A stretch of 33,836 bases of DNA from Actinomycetota bacterium (GTDB lineage Bacteria > Actinomycetota > Actinomycetes > Streptosporangiales > Streptosporangiaceae). The stretch lies in assembly GCA_021324595.1 (NCBI GenBank), contig JAJPIV010000012.1, positions 1-33,836 on the forward strand. Reading direction: 5' to 3'. The translations under genes and the position numbers were made by a program. Under the pieces are notes generated by a model. It ran no database searches. It had not been told where the DNA came from and was given only the letters and a program-made list of their open reading frames with translations. This document shows positions 8,382 to 17,151 of this stretch, one piece after another (positions within the stretch are counted from its first letter, which is position 1; each line of letters opens with the position of its first letter).

Positions 8382-9632
8382 GTGCCCAGTGACCGGACCA
8401 GGGTGGTCGTCACCGGCCTCGGCGCGATCACGCCGGTCGGGGCGGACGCCGGCGCCACCTGGCAGTCCATGCTCGCCGGCCGCAGCGGCGTGCAGCGGCT
8501 GACGCAGGAATGGGCGGAACGGCTCCCCTGCCGGATCGCCGCCCCGGCCGCGGCCGACCCGGCCGCGCTGATCGACCGGGTGCAGGCCAGGCGGCTGGAC
8601 CGGTGCGAGATGTTCGCGCTGATCGCAGCCCGGCAGGCGTGGGCCGACGCCGGGTCCCCGCAGGTGGATCCGCTGCGGCTCGGAGTCGTCGTGTCCACCG
8701 GCATCGGCGGGGTCGGCTCGACCCTGTCGGCGTACGACACGCTCAGGGAGAAGGGCTGGCAGCGGGTGTCCCCGTTCACCGTGCCCATGCTCATGCCGAA
8801 CGGGCCGGCCGGCTGGGTCGGCCTTGAGCTCGGGGCGCGCGCCGGCGTCCACACCACGGTCAGCGCGTGCGCCTCGGGCGCGGAGGCGATCGGCTACGGC
8901 ATCGAGATGATCCGCTCCGGCCGGGCCGACGTGGTCGTCGCCGGCGGCACCGAGGCGGCGATCCTCGAGCTGAACGTGGCCGCATTCGCGGCCATGCGGG
9001 CACTGTCGCTGCGCAACGACGAGCCGGCGCGGGCCTCCCGCCCCTTCGACAAGGGCAGGGACGGCTTCGTCCTCGGCGAGGGCGCCGCGGCCCTGGTTCT
9101 GGAGTCCGCGCAGCACGCGGCGGCCCGCGGCGCGCGGGCGTACGCAGTGGCGGCGGGCGCGGGCTACTCGGCCGACGCGTACCACATCGCCCAGCCCGAG
9201 CCCGAGGGGACCGGGGCGACGCTGGCCATGCGCCGGGCGCTGGCCGACGCCGGGGTGTCGCCCGGCCAGATCGTCCACGTCAACGCCCATGCGACGTCGA
9301 CGCCTGCCGGCGACGGGGTGGAGGCGCGGGCGATCGCCGCCGCGCTCGGCGACGCCGCGGACGGCGTCGTGGTCTCCTCCACCAAGTCGATGACCGGGCA
9401 CCTGCTCGGCGGCGCAGGGGCGATCGAGTCGGTCGCGGCGATCCTCGCGCTGCACGACGGCATCGCGCCGCCCACGATCAACCTGGACGATCCCGAGGAC
9501 GACCTGCGCGTCGAGATCGCCGTGAAGCCGACCGAACTGCGCCCGCGGGGCAGCGAGCCGATGGCGGTGCTCAACAACTCGTTCGGATTCGGCGGGCACA
9601 ACGTGGCGGTCGTCTTCACCGCCGCCGGGTAG
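8382..9632 (+). CDS. fabF: Beta-ketoacyl-ACP synthase II
   Basis: A 416-aa condensing enzyme that elongates acyl-ACP with malonyl-ACP. The catalytic triad is complete: Cys163 in SACASGAEAIG, His303 in NAHATSTPAGD and His340 in KSMTGHLLGGAGA. The C-terminus has NNSFGFGGHNV, typical of KASI/II. GTG 8382 is chosen because AAGGAG lies 9 nt upstream and VVVTGLGAITPVG then falls at the normal distance; ATG 8343 is in frame but has no ribosome site. It ends the operon and converges with helY. Confidence 0.96.
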   Translation: MPSDRTRVVVTGLGAITPVGADAGATWQSMLAGRSGVQRLTQEWAERLPCRIAAPAAADPAALIDRVQARRLDRCEMFALIAARQAWADAGSPQVDPLRLGVVVSTGIGGVGSTLSAYDTLREKGWQRVSPFTVPMLMPNGPAGWVGLELGARAGVHTTVSACASGAEAIGYGIEMIRSGRADVVVAGGTEAAILELNVAAFAAMRALSLRNDEPARASRPFDKGRDGFVLGEGAAALVLESAQHAAARGARAYAVAAGAGYSADAYHIAQPEPEGTGATLAMRRALADAGVSPGQIVHVNAHATSTPAGDGVEARAIAAALGDAADGVVVSSTKSMTGHLLGGAGAIESVAAILALHDGIAPPTINLDDPEDDLRVEIAVKPTELRPRGSEPMAVLNNSFGFGGHNVAVVFTAAG

Positions 9633-9661
9633 GACCTGCCCGGGCCGGCCCGGCCACCTGC

Positions 9662-9689
9662 CGGGCCGCTGCGGTCCCGGAGCGGCCCG
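9662..9689. terminator. Bidirectional hairpin between convergent fabF and helY
   Basis: CGGGCCGCT (9662-9670) and AGCGGCCCG (9681-9689) form a perfect 9-bp stem with a 10-nt loop in the 80-bp spacer between two converging genes. No T-run is present on either side. Position makes a shared terminator likely. Confidence 0.6.
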
Positions 9690-9712
9690 CGGGGCCGTCA
9701 GCGGGCGCGGCA

Positions 9713-12433
9713 TCACTCGACCGAGGAGTAGGCCACCACCCCGCGCCGCAGCGCGCGCACGGCCTGCCCGGCCGCGCCCGCCAGCGCCGAGCCGTCGCCG
9801 GCGGCGTCGGCGACCTGGCCCAGCAGGTCGATGAGCTGCCGGACGGCCCGGACGAAGTCACCGGGCGTCAGGTCGTCGCCGAGCACCCGCTCCAGCGGCC
9901 GCCCCGACGCCCAGGCGTGCGCGGCCCGGGCGAAGCCGGCGTCCGGCTCGCGCAGGAACGACAGCCCGTGGGCGCGCTCGACACCGTCGAGCTCGCCCCA
10001 GATCCGGTCCATCGCGGCCAGCGCCGCGCCGGCCCGGCCGCCGGGCAGCGGCGGCGGGCCCGCCTCTGGCTCGCGCCGCGGCTCGAAGGTCAGCGCGGAG
10101 GCGCACGCAGCCAGGTCCGCCGGGCCAAGGCCGTCCCAGACGCCGCGGCGCAGGCACTCGGCGGCCAGCAGGTCGAGCTCGCAGTACAGCCCCGCGAGGA
10201 CCCGGCCGGCCGGGGTCACCGCGTCGCCGTCCAGGTAGCCGAGCTCGCCGAGGACGGAGCAGACCTGGCCGAAGGTCCGGGCGATCACGTGGGTCCGCCC
10301 GGCGACGGCCCGCTCCAGCGCCTGCGCCTCCCGGTCCAGGCGCAGGTACCGCTCGGCCTGCCGGGCATGCTCGGCCGCATCCGGGCACCGGTGGCAGGGG
10401 TGGGCCCGGAGGCGGCGGCGCAGGTCGTCGATCGCGGCCCTGGCCGCCCGCGCCGCGTCGTCGTCATTCTCGCCGCGCCCGGGCCGGCCGTGCGGCGGCA
10501 CTCCTGCGGCGGCAAGCCGGCTGCGCATCGCGGCGGCCAGGTCCCTGCGGTGCTGGGGGGACCGGGGATTGAACCGGCCGGAGACCGTGATCCGCTCCAG
10601 CGGGCTCACCGGCTCGGGGCACTCAGCCGCCGACAGCCGGCGGACCTGCCGCCGCTCGGTGAGCACGACCAGCACGGGCGTGGCGGCGTCCGCAGCGGGC
10701 TCGAGCACCACCGCGCTGCCGGCCCGCCGTCCGGCGGGCACCCGGATGATGTCGCCGCGCCGCAGCGCCAGCAGCGACCTTCGCGCGGCGGCCCGCAGGG
10801 CGGCCGTCCGGGAGCGCGAGGCCAGCCTCTCCCGCCGGCTCAGGTCGGCCTTCAGCCGCGCGTACTCGGCCAGGTCGCCGCGGTCGCAGCCGGCCGCCAG
10901 CCGCTCCAGCTCGCGCCGGATGCCCGACGCCTCCCTGGCCAGCCTCGCCACCGCCCGGTCGGCCTGGAACTGAGCGAAGGAGGACTCAAGGAGCCGCGCC
11001 GCCCGCTCGCGGCCGACCCGCCCGACGAGGTTGACCGCCATGTTGTAGGACGGCCGGAAGCTGGAGACGAGCGGGTACGTCCTGGCCCCGGCCAGGCCGG
11101 CGACCTCGCGCGGATCGATGCCCGGCTGCCAGAGCACCACCGCGTGCCCCTCGACGTCGATGCCCCGCCTGCCCGCCCGGCCGGTGAGCTGGGTGTACTC
11201 GGCGGCCGTCAGGCTCGTGTGGACCTCGCCGTTCCACTTGTCCAGCCGTTCGATCACCACCGTCCGCGCGGGCATGTTGACCCCGACCGCCAGCGTCTCG
11301 GTGGCGAAGACGGCCCGGACCAGCCCGGCGGCGAAGAGCTGCTCGACGGTCTCCTTGAACGCCGGCAGCAGCCCGGCGTGGTGCGCCGCGATGCCGCGCA
11401 GCAGCCCGGACCGCCATTCGTCGAAGCCGAGCACGGCCAGGTCGCCCGGGGGGATCGCCGCGGTCCGCTCCGCGACCACGGCGTCGATCTCGCCGGCCTC
11501 GCCGGGCGTGGTCAGCGCCAGCCCGGCGGCCAGGCACTGCCGCACCGCCGCGTCGCAGCCGGCCCGGCTGAAGATGAACGTGATCGCGGGCAGCAGCCCG
11601 GCCCGGTCGAGCGTCGTGATCACCTCGGGCCGGCGGGGCAGTGCGAACCGGGGGGCGGGCCGGGGCCCGGGCCTGGTGGCTGGCCGGGGCCCGGGCCAGG
11701 GGGCAGCCGGCGCTCCCGCGCGCCCGGTGATGCGGGCCAGCTCGGGATTGACCCGGGGGCCCGCCCCCGCCGCCTCCTCCCGGCCGCCCGGGCCGCCGGC
11801 GGCGAACAGGTCAAGCAGCCGCCGGCCGACCAGCATGTGCTGCCACAGCGGCACCGGGCGGTGCTCCTCGACGATCACCTCCGTGCCGCCTCGCACCGAG
11901 GTGAGCCAGTCACCGAGCTCCTCGGCGTTGCTCACCGTCGCCGACAGCGCGGTCAGCGCCACGGACTCGGGGAGGTTGATGATCACCTCCTCCCAGACCG
12001 GGCCGCGGGCAACGTCGGCCAGGTAGTGGACCTCGTCGAGCACGACGTGGCCGAGGCCGGCCAGCGTGGGCGAGTCGGCGTAGAGCATGTTCCGCAAGAC
12101 CTCGGTGGTCATCACCACCACATCGGCCTCGCCGTTGATGCTGTTGTCGCCGGTCAGCAGGCCGACCCGGGCGGCGCCGTAACGGCGGGCCAGGTCGGCG
12201 TACTTCTGGGTGGACAGCGCCTTGACGGGCGTGGTGTAGAAGCACTTGCGGCCGCGGGCCAGGGCCAGGTGGACGGCGAACTCGCCGACCACCGTCTTGC
12301 CCGAGCCGGTCGGTGCCGCGAGCAGGACGCCATGCCCGGCCAGCAGGGCCCGGCAGGCGGCGAGCTGGAACTCATCGAACGCGAAGTCGTACTGGGCCTG
12401 GAACGCCGTGAGCTCGTGCCCGCCGGTCCCCAT
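9713..12433 (-). CDS. helY: Ski2-like DEVH-box helicase HelY
   Basis: A 906-aa superfamily 2 helicase of the Ski2/Mtr4 group, the HelY type found beside tatC in actinobacteria; its RNA substrate is not established. RecA1 holds Walker A APTGSGKT (residues 40-47), TTPVKALSTQK, and DEVH (133-136), followed by LSATVSN. A Pro/Arg/Ala-rich linker at about residues 240-265 is partly a 24-bp DNA repeat. RecA2 holds AHHAGLLP, ATETLAVGVNMP and QLTGRAGRRGID. The C-terminal third is the usual Ski2-family helical domain. ATG 12433 lies 36 nt after tatC and exactly 7 nt below a TAGGCT hexamer, which suggests its own leaderless start as well as read-through from tatC. Confidence 0.93.
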   Translation of the reverse strand: MGTGGHELTAFQAQYDFAFDEFQLAACRALLAGHGVLLAAPTGSGKTVVGEFAVHLALARGRKCFYTTPVKALSTQKYADLARRYGAARVGLLTGDNSINGEADVVVMTTEVLRNMLYADSPTLAGLGHVVLDEVHYLADVARGPVWEEVIINLPESVALTALSATVSNAEELGDWLTSVRGGTEVIVEEHRPVPLWQHMLVGRRLLDLFAAGGPGGREEAAGAGPRVNPELARITGRAGAPAAPWPGPRPATRPGPRPAPRFALPRRPEVITTLDRAGLLPAITFIFSRAGCDAAVRQCLAAGLALTTPGEAGEIDAVVAERTAAIPPGDLAVLGFDEWRSGLLRGIAAHHAGLLPAFKETVEQLFAAGLVRAVFATETLAVGVNMPARTVVIERLDKWNGEVHTSLTAAEYTQLTGRAGRRGIDVEGHAVVLWQPGIDPREVAGLAGARTYPLVSSFRPSYNMAVNLVGRVGRERAARLLESSFAQFQADRAVARLAREASGIRRELERLAAGCDRGDLAEYARLKADLSRRERLASRSRTAALRAAARRSLLALRRGDIIRVPAGRRAGSAVVLEPAADAATPVLVVLTERRQVRRLSAAECPEPVSPLERITVSGRFNPRSPQHRRDLAAAMRSRLAAAGVPPHGRPGRGENDDDAARAARAAIDDLRRRLRAHPCHRCPDAAEHARQAERYLRLDREAQALERAVAGRTHVIARTFGQVCSVLGELGYLDGDAVTPAGRVLAGLYCELDLLAAECLRRGVWDGLGPADLAACASALTFEPRREPEAGPPPLPGGRAGAALAAMDRIWGELDGVERAHGLSFLREPDAGFARAAHAWASGRPLERVLGDDLTPGDFVRAVRQLIDLLGQVADAAGDGSALAGAAGQAVRALRRGVVAYSSVE
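11658..11697. repeat. Two-copy 24-bp direct repeat inside helY
   Basis: GGCCGGGGCCCGGGCC occurs at 11658-11673 and again at 11682-11697, so the period is 24 bp and in frame. It encodes the Pro-Gly-Pro-Arg-Pro-Ala linker between the two RecA domains, where Ski2 helicases vary in length. Confidence 0.8.
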
Positions 12434-12440
12434 GCGACCC

Positions 12441-12446
12441 AGCCTA
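12441..12446 (-). promoter_or_regulatory. helY: Candidate -10 for leaderless helY mRNA
   Basis: On the reverse strand TAGGCT is followed by 7 nt (GGGTCGC) and then the ATG of helY, the spacing expected if transcription begins at the A of the start codon. The same hexamer precedes the FKBP gene at 18224. No clear -35 is visible. Confidence 0.5.
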
Positions 12447-12469
12447 CGAGCGCCGGCCGCCGCGGCCTG

Positions 12470-13423
12470 CTACCGGCCGGCGTCCACCTCGTCGGCGGCC
12501 AGGGGCCTGGCGCCCAGCGGGCCGGCGTCCAGGCCGTACTCGCTGACCTCCTCGGCGGACAGCCCCGGGTAGGTCGTCCCGCGGCGCGCTCGCCGCCGGT
12601 CGTTGGCCCAGGCGAACACCTCGGCCGCCTCGACCAGGACCACGCACGGCACCGCGAGCAGCAGCATGCTGATCGGGTCGGGGCTGGGCGTCGCCACGGC
12701 GGCGAACGCGAACACCAGGAAGATGATCATCCGCCGCCACCTGGCGAACCGCCGGTGCGTGAGCACCCCGGCCAGGTTCAGCAGCACCATGACCAGCGGC
12801 AGCTCGAACGAGAGGGCGAAGATCAGCAGCATCGCCAGCGCGTAGCTGAAGTAGGAGTCGATCGAGGGCAGCACGGTGACCCCGCCGGGCGTCAGGCCGA
12901 GCAGGAACCGCAGGCCCTTGGTCATCGCGAAGTAGGCGATCACCGCCCCGGCCGCGAACAGCGGCACGGCAGCCCCGGTGAAGAAGTAGGCCCAGCGCCG
13001 CTCCCTGGCGTGCAGCCCCGGCGCGACGAACGCCCACAGCTGGTAGAGCCAGACCGGCGAGGAGACCACGGCGCCGAACGCGATGGCCATCTTGAGCTGG
13101 AAGAACAGGGGGTCGAACAGCCCCGGCGCGTACAGCTCGCAGCGATGCCCGGGCAGCCGGAACGGGTTCACGATGCGCTGCGGCAGCCGGCAGTAGGGCG
13201 CCTCGATGAACGCGAAGATGTGCTGGCGCAGGTACCAGCCGAGCACGGCGCCGGCGGCCACCGCGAGCAGCGCCTTGAGCACCCGGCTGCGCAGCTCGCG
13301 GATGTGCTCCATGAGCGGCATCCGCGCCTCGGGATTGTCGGCGAGGCGGCGGCGCAGCCGGAAGCGCCGGCCGGCGGGGCTCCCGGGCGCGCCGCCGGCC
13401 ATGCCATCCCCGCGAGCCGACAT
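12470..13423 (-). CDS. tatC: Twin-arginine translocase subunit TatC
   Basis: A 317-aa inner-membrane receptor of the Tat pathway, which recognises twin-arginine signal peptides and exports folded proteins with TatA. The cytosolic N-terminus has the signature MPLMEHIRELRSRVLKALLAVA. Six membrane segments follow, with LYAPGLFDPLFFQLKMA and SSPVWLYQLWAFVAPGLHARERRW in the expected loops and VFAFAAVATPSPDPISMLLLAVP near the end. ATG 13423 is preceded by an overlapping GTG (13426); either could start. It lies 14 nt after tatA, and helY follows. The 30-residue basic N-terminal extension and the short acidic tail are variable in the family. Confidence 0.94.
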   Translation of the reverse strand: MSARGDGMAGGAPGSPAGRRFRLRRRLADNPEARMPLMEHIRELRSRVLKALLAVAAGAVLGWYLRQHIFAFIEAPYCRLPQRIVNPFRLPGHRCELYAPGLFDPLFFQLKMAIAFGAVVSSPVWLYQLWAFVAPGLHARERRWAYFFTGAAVPLFAAGAVIAYFAMTKGLRFLLGLTPGGVTVLPSIDSYFSYALAMLLIFALSFELPLVMVLLNLAGVLTHRRFARWRRMIIFLVFAFAAVATPSPDPISMLLLAVPCVVLVEAAEVFAWANDRRRARRGTTYPGLSAEEVSEYGLDAGPLGARPLAADEVDAGR

Positions 13424-13437
13424 CACCGGCCCCGGGC

Positions 13438-13779
13438 TCAGGAAGAGGTGCTGTCGCCGGCCGGCTCGGCCGCGCCCGCCTGGGCCATCCCGTTCCCGGC
13501 GGCGCCGTTCCCGGCGGCACCGCCGGCCGGCTGCCGCTGCAGCTCGGCGACCTGCCGCTGGAGCTCGGCGATCTGCGCCTGGGCCGGGTCGGCCGCCGGC
13601 AGCCGGGCCGGCGCCTGCGGCGCGGCGTCCTTCTCGTCCTCCAGGCCCTTGACCGACCGCCGGAAGATGTGCAGGGACTTGCCGAGTGCCTGGGCCGCCC
13701 CTGGCAGCCGTGTCGAGCCGAACAGGAGCAGCACCACGATGAGCAGGATGATGATGTGTGGTGCGCTGGGATCGAACAT
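13438..13779 (-). CDS. tatA: Twin-arginine translocase subunit TatA
   Basis: A 113-aa pore-forming Tat subunit. One N-terminal membrane helix (HIIILLIVVLLLFG) is followed by the hinge and amphipathic helix FGSTRLPGAAQALGKSLHIFRRSVKGL. Then comes a long tail with a Gln/Glu coiled-coil-like segment (AQIAELQRQVAELQRQ) and a Gly/Ala/Asn-rich end. The start ATG 13779 sits right at the membrane helix as in other TatA proteins. It is the first gene of tatA-tatC-helY, 189 nt downstream of pafC and below a candidate -10. Confidence 0.93.
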   Translation of the reverse strand: MFDPSAPHIIILLIVVLLLFGSTRLPGAAQALGKSLHIFRRSVKGLEDEKDAAPQAPARLPAADPAQAQIAELQRQVAELQRQPAGGAAGNGAAGNGMAQAGAAEPAGDSTSS

Positions 13780-13874
13780 GTTGGGTCCCCATTCAGTCGG
13801 GGAGCATCACCGCGCCGGCCCGCCCGGCCTGCCTGCCCGCGGCGGATCGGCGGCCCCGGTGCTGCCCGTACCGA

Positions 13875-13880
13875 ATTGTA
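13875..13880 (-). promoter_or_regulatory. Candidate -10 for tatA-tatC-helY
   Basis: The reverse strand reads GCATG-TACAAT-TCGG, a near-consensus -10 in the 189-nt gap between pafC and tatA. It would give a leader of about 88 nt. The hexamer is part of the symmetric GTAC-N6-GTAC. No -35 consensus is visible, so the sigma factor is open. It suggests the Tat genes can be expressed apart from pafBC. Confidence 0.45.
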
Positions 13881-13968
13881 CATGCGCGGCCACCCCTGGC
13901 CGAGCCGGCGGCGCCCGCGAGCAGGGCGTCCGCAGCCGCGCGGGCTGGGCGGCGCGACAGGCGCCCGC

Positions 13969-14973
13969 TCAGGAATACTGGGCCAGCGCGGCGGCCGCCG
14001 CCTGCGCGACCTCCCGCGCCAGCGACCCCGGCTCGGCCACCCGGCCGTCCTCGCCGAGCCGCAGCGCGAGCCGGCGGACCCAGCCGGTGTCCGGGGTGCG
14101 CAGCACCACCCGGAGCCTCCCCTCGCCGAGCTCAGCGACCTCCTCGCACGGATAGTACTCGCTGACCCACCGTCCCGCGGCGGACAGCTCGAGCACCACC
14201 CGCACATCGCCCGGCGCTGGCCGGTACAGCGGCCCGGAGTCCACGTCCACGGGCTCGGCCCCCTCGGGGACCTGCGCGGGCACGTCCAGCACCGTCACGC
14301 CGAGCACCCGGTCGAGCCGGAACAGCCGGACCGCCTCCGCCCGGCGGCACCACGCCTCCAGGTAGGAGCGGCCCTCGACGACGAGCAGCCGCATCGGGTC
14401 GGCGTCCCGCTCGGTCGCCTCGTCCCGGCCGGGCACGTAGTACGTCAGGTGGACCCGGCGCCGCCGGCGCAGCGCGTCGGCGACGCGGGCCTGCACGTCG
14501 GCCGGCGCCCGCCCGTCCATGTGCACGGCGACCTGGGCGCTCGGCGCGGCGGCCTCGCCCGCGGCCGCCTCCAGCTTGGCGATCGCGCGGCGCAGCGCCG
14601 AGCGGTCCTGCGGCCCGGGCAGGTCAGCGAGCAGCCGCAGGGCCACCAGGAGCGCGCTCGCCTCGTCGGGGGCCAGGCGCAGCGGCCGGGCGACCGGGTC
14701 GGCCTCCCGGACCGTGATCTCGCCGCCCTCGTAGGACAGGTCGATCGGGCAGTACGGGTCGGGCGAGCGCAGTTCCACGCACCACAGCAGGTTCAGGTCG
14801 TCGACCAGCTCGGCCTCGGTGATGCCGAACGCCGCCGCGGTCTCGGCGAGCCCGGTTGCGCTCCGGCTGGTCACGTACGGCACGAGCGCGAGCAGGCGCT
14901 GCAGCCGGCCGATCGCGGCCGGGGGCCGGCCCGCCCGGCCCGGCCCCCGGCCGGCGACCGCCTCGCCGCTCAC
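13969..14973 (-). CDS. pafC: WYL-domain transcription activator PafC
   Basis: A 334-aa protein with an N-terminal winged helix (RLQRLLALVPYVTSRSATGLAETAAAFGITEAELVDDLNLL), a WYL domain (about residues 140-240, ending EAVRLFRLDRVLG) and the C-terminal WCX segment. PafB and PafC act as a heterodimer that activates the LexA-independent DNA-damage regulon in mycobacteria; the proposed signal is single-stranded DNA. The start GTG 14973 overlaps the pafB stop as GTGA, so translation is coupled and equimolar production is likely. A Gly/Pro-rich tail of about 15 residues precedes the HTH at the N-terminus. Confidence 0.92.
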   Translation of the reverse strand: MSGEAVAGRGPGRAGRPPAAIGRLQRLLALVPYVTSRSATGLAETAAAFGITEAELVDDLNLLWCVELRSPDPYCPIDLSYEGGEITVREADPVARPLRLAPDEASALLVALRLLADLPGPQDRSALRRAIAKLEAAAGEAAAPSAQVAVHMDGRAPADVQARVADALRRRRRVHLTYYVPGRDEATERDADPMRLLVVEGRSYLEAWCRRAEAVRLFRLDRVLGVTVLDVPAQVPEGAEPVDVDSGPLYRPAPGDVRVVLELSAAGRWVSEYYPCEEVAELGEGRLRVVLRTPDTGWVRRLALRLGEDGRVAEPGSLAREVAQAAAAALAQYS

Positions 14974-15923
14974 CCCGCCGCTCCCTTGAGCCGGCCGATC
15001 ACGGCCTCCCGCAGGTCCGGCGGGCCGAGCACGACCACGTCAGCGCCGAACGAGGCGATGTAGCCGGCGTACCAGCCGCAGTCGGTGAACGGCGCGTCCA
15101 CCCTGTCCCAGCCGGGGTGCCCGGAGTCGGGCCGGTCGGACACCGCCCGCCGGCGCAGCCCGAAGCCGGCGCCCTGCCGGACGCGCAGCGCCGCGGTGCG
15201 CACCGGCGGCGGCGCGCCGTCCCACGCCCGCACCGACTCGCGCACGTCGGTGCCCTCCGGCACGGTGACCGACCCCGCGGGCCCGATGAACATGACCGGC
15301 CCGGTGATGCGGCTCAGCCGGAACACCCGCTCCTGCCCGCGGTCCCGGTCGAACCCGACGACGTACCAGCGCCCGTGGCGGTTCACCACGCCCCACGGCT
15401 CCAGGTTCCGCGCCTGCGGCCCGGGCCGGCCCGGCGCCTGGTAGGGGAACGTCACCGGGCGCCGGTCACGCACCGCCCGCCACAACGGCCCGAACGCGGC
15501 CTCCCCGGCGGGCAGCCGGGGCTCGATGCCGGGCTGGGTGGACTCCTCGGCCTCCACGCCGGCCGCCCGGAGCTTCATCAGGCCGCCGGCCGCCGCTCCC
15601 GCCAGCTCAGCCTGCCGCCAGACCCGCGCGGCCAGGCCGAGCACCGCGGCCTCGTCCGGCTCGAGCACGATCTCGGGCAGCTCGTAAGCCTGGCGCGGGA
15701 TCCGGTAGCCCACCTCCTCCTCCGGCCCGGCGGGGCCCGTCTCCAGCGGGATGCCGAGCTCGCGCAGCTCGTCCTTGTCACGCTCGAACATCCGCTTGAA
15801 CGCCTCGGGCGACGACGGGTAACCGGGCACCGCGTCCCGGATCTGCCAGGCGGTCAGGTACCGCCGGGCCGACAGCAGGCAGACCACCAGGCTCAGCAGC
15901 CGCTCGGTCTTCTGCCTCGACAT
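14970..15923 (-). CDS. pafB: WYL-domain transcription activator PafB
   Basis: A 317-aa partner of PafC. The winged helix comes first (MSRQKTERLLSLVVCLLSARRY, then AFKRMFERDKDELRELGIPLE), followed by a WYL domain with NLEPWGVVNRHGRWYVVGFDRDRGQERVFRLSRI, and the WCX C-terminus. I start at ATG 15923 because GAGGGA lies 7 nt upstream and MSRQKTERL is the family N-terminus; ATG 15947 is in frame but less likely. In mycobacteria pafA, pafB and pafC are adjacent; here pafA lies 7.5 kb away beyond the FKBP gene and the glycan cassette. A TACCGT hexamer at 15962-15967 is a possible -10. Confidence 0.93.
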   Translation of the reverse strand: MSRQKTERLLSLVVCLLSARRYLTAWQIRDAVPGYPSSPEAFKRMFERDKDELRELGIPLETGPAGPEEEVGYRIPRQAYELPEIVLEPDEAAVLGLAARVWRQAELAGAAAGGLMKLRAAGVEAEESTQPGIEPRLPAGEAAFGPLWRAVRDRRPVTFPYQAPGRPGPQARNLEPWGVVNRHGRWYVVGFDRDRGQERVFRLSRITGPVMFIGPAGSVTVPEGTDVRESVRAWDGAPPPVRTAALRVRQGAGFGLRRRAVSDRPDSGHPGWDRVDAPFTDCGWYAGYIASFGADVVVLGPPDLREAVIGRLKGAAG

Positions 15924-16011
15924 CGCGCCATCCCTCAGCACCGCCATGCCCCGCGGGTTCGACGGTACCGCGTCCGCGCGCCCGCGTGGCCGGTTGCCGC
16001 GGGTTCGGCGC

Positions 16012-16017
16012 TAGCCT
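16012..16017 (+). promoter_or_regulatory. Candidate -10 for leaderless DUF3866 mRNA
   Basis: TAGCCT is followed by TTCGGTG and then GTG at 16024, so transcription would begin at or next to the second of two adjacent GTG codons. There is no ribosome-binding sequence. The divergent pafB start is about 100 bp away. Confidence 0.5.
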
Positions 16018-16023
16018 TCGGTG

Positions 16024-17151
16024 GTGATCAGGTGGCAGGCCGGGGTGGTGACGGCGGCCGGGCGGGAGTGGGCGGGGGCGCTCGAGCTCGAGGTGACGGC
16101 CGGCGGGGCGGCGGTCCGCGCGCTGGCCTACCCGGAGCTGACCGGGCGGCCCGAGCCAGGCGACCGGGTGCTGCTCAACGTCACCGCGCTGGAGATGGGC
16201 CTGGGCACCGGCGGGTACGCGCTGGTGATCGCCGTCCCCGGCCGGCTCCCGGCCAGCCGCGGCGGGCCGGCCGGCCCGGGCGGTCCCGGCCGCCTGGTCA
16301 AGGCCCGGTACACGCCGCTCCAGGCGGCCGTCGCCGGCGCCGAGGAGCAAGGCAGCCCCTGGCACGAGGCGCTGCGCGAGGCCGACGACCTCGGGGGGAT
16401 GCCGGTCGTGGTGGCGGACCTGCACTCGGCGCTGCCGGCCGTGCTTGCGGGCTTCTTCGGTGAGCGGGCAGGCGGGGCCGGACCGGGCGCCCGGCCCGGT
16501 GAGGCGGCCGCGAGCCGGGCGGCCTACCTGATGCTGGACGGCGGGGCGCTGCCGGCCTGGTTCTCCCGGACCGCGGCGGCGCTGCGCGAGGCAGGATGGC
16601 TGGCCGGGACGGTCACGACCGGGCAGGCGTTCGGCGGGGATGTCGAGGCGGTCACCGTGCACAGCGGCCTGCTCGCCGCGCGGCACGCGCTCGGCGCGCG
16701 GGTGGTCGTGGCCACCCAGGGGCCGGGGAACCTCGGCACCGGCACCCGGTGGGGGTTCTCCGGGGTGGCCTGCGGCGAGGCGGTGAACGCCGCCGCGGTG
16801 CTCGGCGGCCGGCCGGTGGCCTCGCTGCGGGTGAGCCAGGCCGATCCCCGGGAGCGCCACCGCGGCCTGTCCCACCACAGCCTCACCGCCTACGGGCGGG
16901 TGGCGCTGGCCCGCGCCGACGTGGTCGTGCCGGACCTGCCCGGGGAGTTCGGCGCCGCCGTCGCCGCCGCGGCCGCGGCGCTCGGGCGGCGGCACCGGCT
17001 GGTCCGGGTCGGCGTCGGCGGGCTGCGCGAGGCGCTCGCCGCCTGCCCGGTGCCGCTGTCGACGATGGGACGCGGCCTGGAGGAGGACCCGGCCTACTTC
17101 CTGGCGGCCGCCGCCGCGGGCCGCCACGCCGCCCGGCTGGCCGCCGGCTAG
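16024..17151 (+). CDS. DUF3866 family protein
   Basis: A 375-aa protein of the actinobacterial DUF3866 family, function unknown, commonly found near the pup/paf/tat genes. It opens IRWQAGVV and has an OB-like N-terminal region (GDRVLLNVTALEMGLGTGGYALVIA). A Rossmann-like body follows, with LMLDGGALPAWFSRTAAALREAGWLAGTVTTGQAFGGDVEAVTVHSGLLAA and GPGNLGTGTRWGFSGVACGEAVNAAAVLGG, then SQADPRERHRGLSHHSLTAYGRVA. GTG 16021 is also possible; I prefer 16024 from the -10 spacing. It is the only non-IS gene on the + strand in 9.7-33.8 kb, and its last codons and stop lie in the first copy of a tandem repeat. Confidence 0.88.
   Translation: MIRWQAGVVTAAGREWAGALELEVTAGGAAVRALAYPELTGRPEPGDRVLLNVTALEMGLGTGGYALVIAVPGRLPASRGGPAGPGGPGRLVKARYTPLQAAVAGAEEQGSPWHEALREADDLGGMPVVVADLHSALPAVLAGFFGERAGGAGPGARPGEAAASRAAYLMLDGGALPAWFSRTAAALREAGWLAGTVTTGQAFGGDVEAVTVHSGLLAARHALGARVVVATQGPGNLGTGTRWGFSGVACGEAVNAAAVLGGRPVASLRVSQADPRERHRGLSHHSLTAYGRVALARADVVVPDLPGEFGAAVAAAAAALGRRHRLVRVGVGGLREALAACPVPLSTMGRGLEEDPAYFLAAAAAGRHAARLAAG

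Noticed and set aside
8867-14155. 1762-codon open frame on the + strand
   Set aside because: It runs through the end of fabF in another frame and antisense to helY, tatC and tatA. Its composition is Arg/Gly/Ala/Pro-rich without domains, and all genes it overlaps have clear motifs. Long antisense frames are common at this GC content.
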